64,000 nt of DNA, taken from Acridotheres tristis (lineage: Eukaryota > Chordata > Aves > Passeriformes > Sturnidae). The stretch lies in assembly GCA_037013685.1 (NCBI GenBank), contig CM072886.1, positions 62,364,933 through 62,428,932 of the forward strand, given 5' to 3'. Shown one piece after another: positions 61,800-64,000 of the stretch (positions are counted from its first letter, which is position 1; the number at the start of each line of letters is the position of its first letter). The translations under genes were made by a program, and so were the position numbers. The notes under the pieces were generated by a model. The model was not told where the DNA came from. It was given only the letters and a program-made list of their open reading frames with translations, and searched no databases.

Positions 61800-62030
61800 C
61801 GAGGAGAGATACCCTGTCAGCAGCAGTGGCTGCGAGGAGGGCGATAGCTGCGACCAATGAGCGAGCTGCTGCGAGCGGGGAGCCGAGCGCTCGCCGGGCG
61901 CCGGGGCTGGGCCAGCTGCAGCCAAGGTGCTTGCCGGGCTCCCACACACCCAGCCTCTCACATTTATAGCTGTACAAGCACTCGCTGTTCTCCTGGACAC
62001 AGCCGCCGGCACGGCTTAAACATTAACCTG
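61800..62030 (-). promoter_or_regulatory. TATA-type promoter patch, probable distal promoter
   Basis: About 200 bases are GC- and CpG-rich (GCGAGCGGGGAGCCGAGCGC, CTCGCCGGGCGCCGGGGC). On the minus strand GCTATAAATG (61961-61970) is a good TATA box, which would place the start near 61935-61940. A CCAAT pentamer on the plus strand (61854-61858, ATTGG on minus) lies downstream of that start. A donor at 61536 follows in the same direction. A plus-strand promoter using the CCAAT box is less likely because TTTATAGC is a poor TATA on that strand and no good donor follows. Confidence 0.45.
61961..61970 (-). promoter_or_regulatory. TATA box, minus strand
   Basis: GCTATAAATG on the minus strand, followed in that direction by GC-rich sequence. 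The context is typical of a core promoter, unlike TATA-like strings in the AT-rich parts of the window. Confidence 0.45.
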
Positions 62031-62040
62031 AATGAAAATA

Positions 62041-64000
62041 CAGTAGGAGAAGAGATCTAAGCTTTACCGAGCTCTGTTTTCCTGACAGCAGGAATCGCAG
62101 CTGATTCTGAACCAGGGGATTTAAATTTACTACGAGCTTTGGATTATTGCTTCCTAACGTGATTCCGTCACCTGCCCCTGCTCTGACAGTCAAAACACAG
62201 CCTCGAAGGTAGCTGCGTTGACAGAGAGGATTCCTAAAGCACTTACAGTTTCCTGCATTTTCCTGTATCCCGTGCTTCAGCTGTTTTAGGGGCATGAAAT
62301 TAAGAACGGGCACATTTAAAGATGTATTTTTGAAAAATGGTGTCTGGGAAAATGAATGCAGAAATGAGTGTGCATATTCATTTCCACACTATAACAATAT
62401 AAAGACCATCAGAGATTTACCCGTTTCAAGTAACAGCACTGAACTTCCCAGGCATAGGAAGTGGTGGGAAAGCTTTGCCTTTAAACGCAGCCTCCACACC
62501 TTCAGAAATGACTTGATGCTAGAAAGCTAAAGGATTGCCTGACGAGTGCCACGGCGTTATGTAATTTTTTTTTTACGGGTTAATTTTTAAACAGGTTCAG
62601 TTTAATCTTGTTCTTGGTCAATAGTTACATGAATCTGAATGAAAATATGCTCTCTGGAGAAATCCACTCCAATAGAACAGGCATGCATCATTTTTAGCAC
62701 TGAAATCAACACTGAAACAGCAGAGCTGGACAAGCATTGCTGTTTTTGAATCTGGCAAGTAAGAGTAATTACTTTCCTCCATTTAAAAAGCTGTTCCTTT
62801 TCTTTCTTTTCTTTCTTTCCCTGTGATGTCCGACTAGAAATCTTTTTTAAAAAAGGGGTGAGAGAATTCTGAAGGTGCCATGCTATATGCAAAGAGGGAG
62901 GGGAGACAGGACTTTGAAGACTAGCAGAAAGGCTTATCTCCCATCCAAGAAAGAGTGCACAGAATGACTGTCTGCTCCACTGCAAGTGACCTACCTGATC
63001 AATAGCTTGTCCAAGGAGTCGTAAGACATGCAGAAACATGCCACGATGTGCTACTGTTATCAGCTAAAAGGGTGCTGTGATGACTTTCTATGCAAATATA
63101 CAGAAAAATCCATAAATCCAAGAAGGGTTATCACTCAGTACATCATCAAGGGAACAATTTATTCTCTCACACAGGATGCGATACTTTCCTGCCAAAACTG
63201 CATTGCTTGTTTGTTATCACTAAGCTTTGAAAAAAAAGTAACCAACAAAAATCCCTTTTGCTGCTGCCTCTGGAATAGAAAATCCCTTTTAAGAAAAACT
63301 GTAACAAAGGAAACCCCCAGACACTTCACTATTTTTTCCAGAATGACAAATAACTCTAGCTGTTGTTACAAACGGTCTCAGTATTGTACAGTTTTGGGTC
63401 ATGTGAGTTTTATTACTTTTCAGACTAACTTTTGCTTTTTCCCAGCCAGCTGCTGGCAGCTGTCATCTTAGGACTGAGAGCAAACTGCTTTGAAAACAAA
63501 CTTGTTCAGAATTTTTTTTAAAGTGATATAGAAAAAAATCCTTTGTGTTTTTCATTTTAGCTTGGATGTAACCTCTTTTTTTTCTCCAGTCTTTGAAAGG
63601 AATGAGTTTCCAATGCTAAACAGGTCACAGAGTAATTATGCATCCACCTGAAAATTAAACACACATTCAAAAGCTTAACTAACAGCATTTAGTAATTCAT
63701 AACAAGTATATGTCACTCAGTTTTTTTATGGCTGATTATTAGGGTGTAAGCAAAACTAGATCACATCAAACCCATAGAACAAATGCTGTAATCTTTGAGC
63801 AGGGTTAAAAGGAAAGATACAACAGCAAGGTGATACTGTGTTGATGAAGCTGATCCAATACTGCAGGGCAGCCGCAGCAAGTCCTGTGTGTTTGAAATCT
63901 TCATGTCAAGGGGGATGGTCTCTGGGGTTACTCTGCGAAAAATCAGTCCTGAGGCCTGGCCAAGCTCTTGTGCTTGGACAAGTCAGAAGAGGCATTCCAC
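62041..64000. other. Anonymous upstream flank, no gene seen
   Basis: AT-rich sequence upstream of the TATA-type promoter on the minus-strand model. A TTTC repeat lies at 62797-62820. Open frames at 62602-63039 minus and 63028-63471 plus have no recognised domain. No CpG island or recognisable transposon is present. Confidence 0.5.
62797..62820. repeat. TTTC microsatellite
   Basis: Five to six TTTC units with one extra T. Confidence 0.8.

Noticed and set aside
1..64000. Search for microRNA hairpins, tRNA genes, CRISPR arrays and bacterial operons
   Set aside because: No known microRNA seed in a long hairpin, no tRNA boxes in cloverleaf context, no spaced direct repeats and no prokaryotic gene organisation were seen by eye.

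Overview
The window reads as non-coding nuclear DNA of an amniote, most likely a bird. The best taxonomic evidence is two antisense CR1 LINE fossils (about 2579-4090 and 42561-42815). The second has the bird-type CR1 3' end, and the first resembles the older CR1 lineages shared with turtles and crocodilians. Mammalian Alu or L1 sequence is absent and repeat density is low. A MIR-type SINE relic and an L2/Rex1-like reverse-transcriptase fossil are also present. I see no convincing protein-coding gene, tRNA, rRNA, bacterial-style operon or CRISPR array. The open frames are short, fall in all six frames and look like chance products; those in the GC-rich centre are low-complexity.

Layout. 1-32.3 kb: AT-rich single-copy sequence with one old CR1 element, one notable 13-bp-stem hairpin and a few homopolymers. 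32.5-36 kb: the main landmark, a strong CpG island (about 34.0-35.85 kb) with three NotI-type octamers, a GC box, two G-quadruplex motifs, a CA-rich minisatellite and long polypurine runs. It is flanked on the left by a small CpG-rich patch (32.5-32.86 kb) and by about 1 kb of AT-rich DNA that still keeps CpGs. Near-consensus 5' splice sites in the island (exon ends at 35827 and 35334) lie on the minus strand, so the gene that starts here probably runs leftward. Its first intron would then fill the left half of the window. 36-61 kb: mostly anonymous sequence with a bird CR1, a MIR relic, an L2-like fossil and possible conserved enhancers with MEF2, GATA and homeodomain motifs. 61.5-62.05 kb: a second, smaller GC-rich promoter-like patch. 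It has a TATAAAT box on the minus strand, and about 0.4 kb downstream in that direction a GTAAGT donor.

The simplest reading is the 5' end and upstream flank of one large, probably developmentally regulated, minus-strand gene with at least two promoters about 26 kb apart: a TATA type at about 61.9 kb and a CpG-island type at about 35 kb. Its coding exons would lie beyond the left edge. I cannot name the gene from sequence alone. I found nothing that qualifies as a new molecular system. The most useful leads are the two-promoter model, the island's structure, the candidate enhancers and the fossil LINE.
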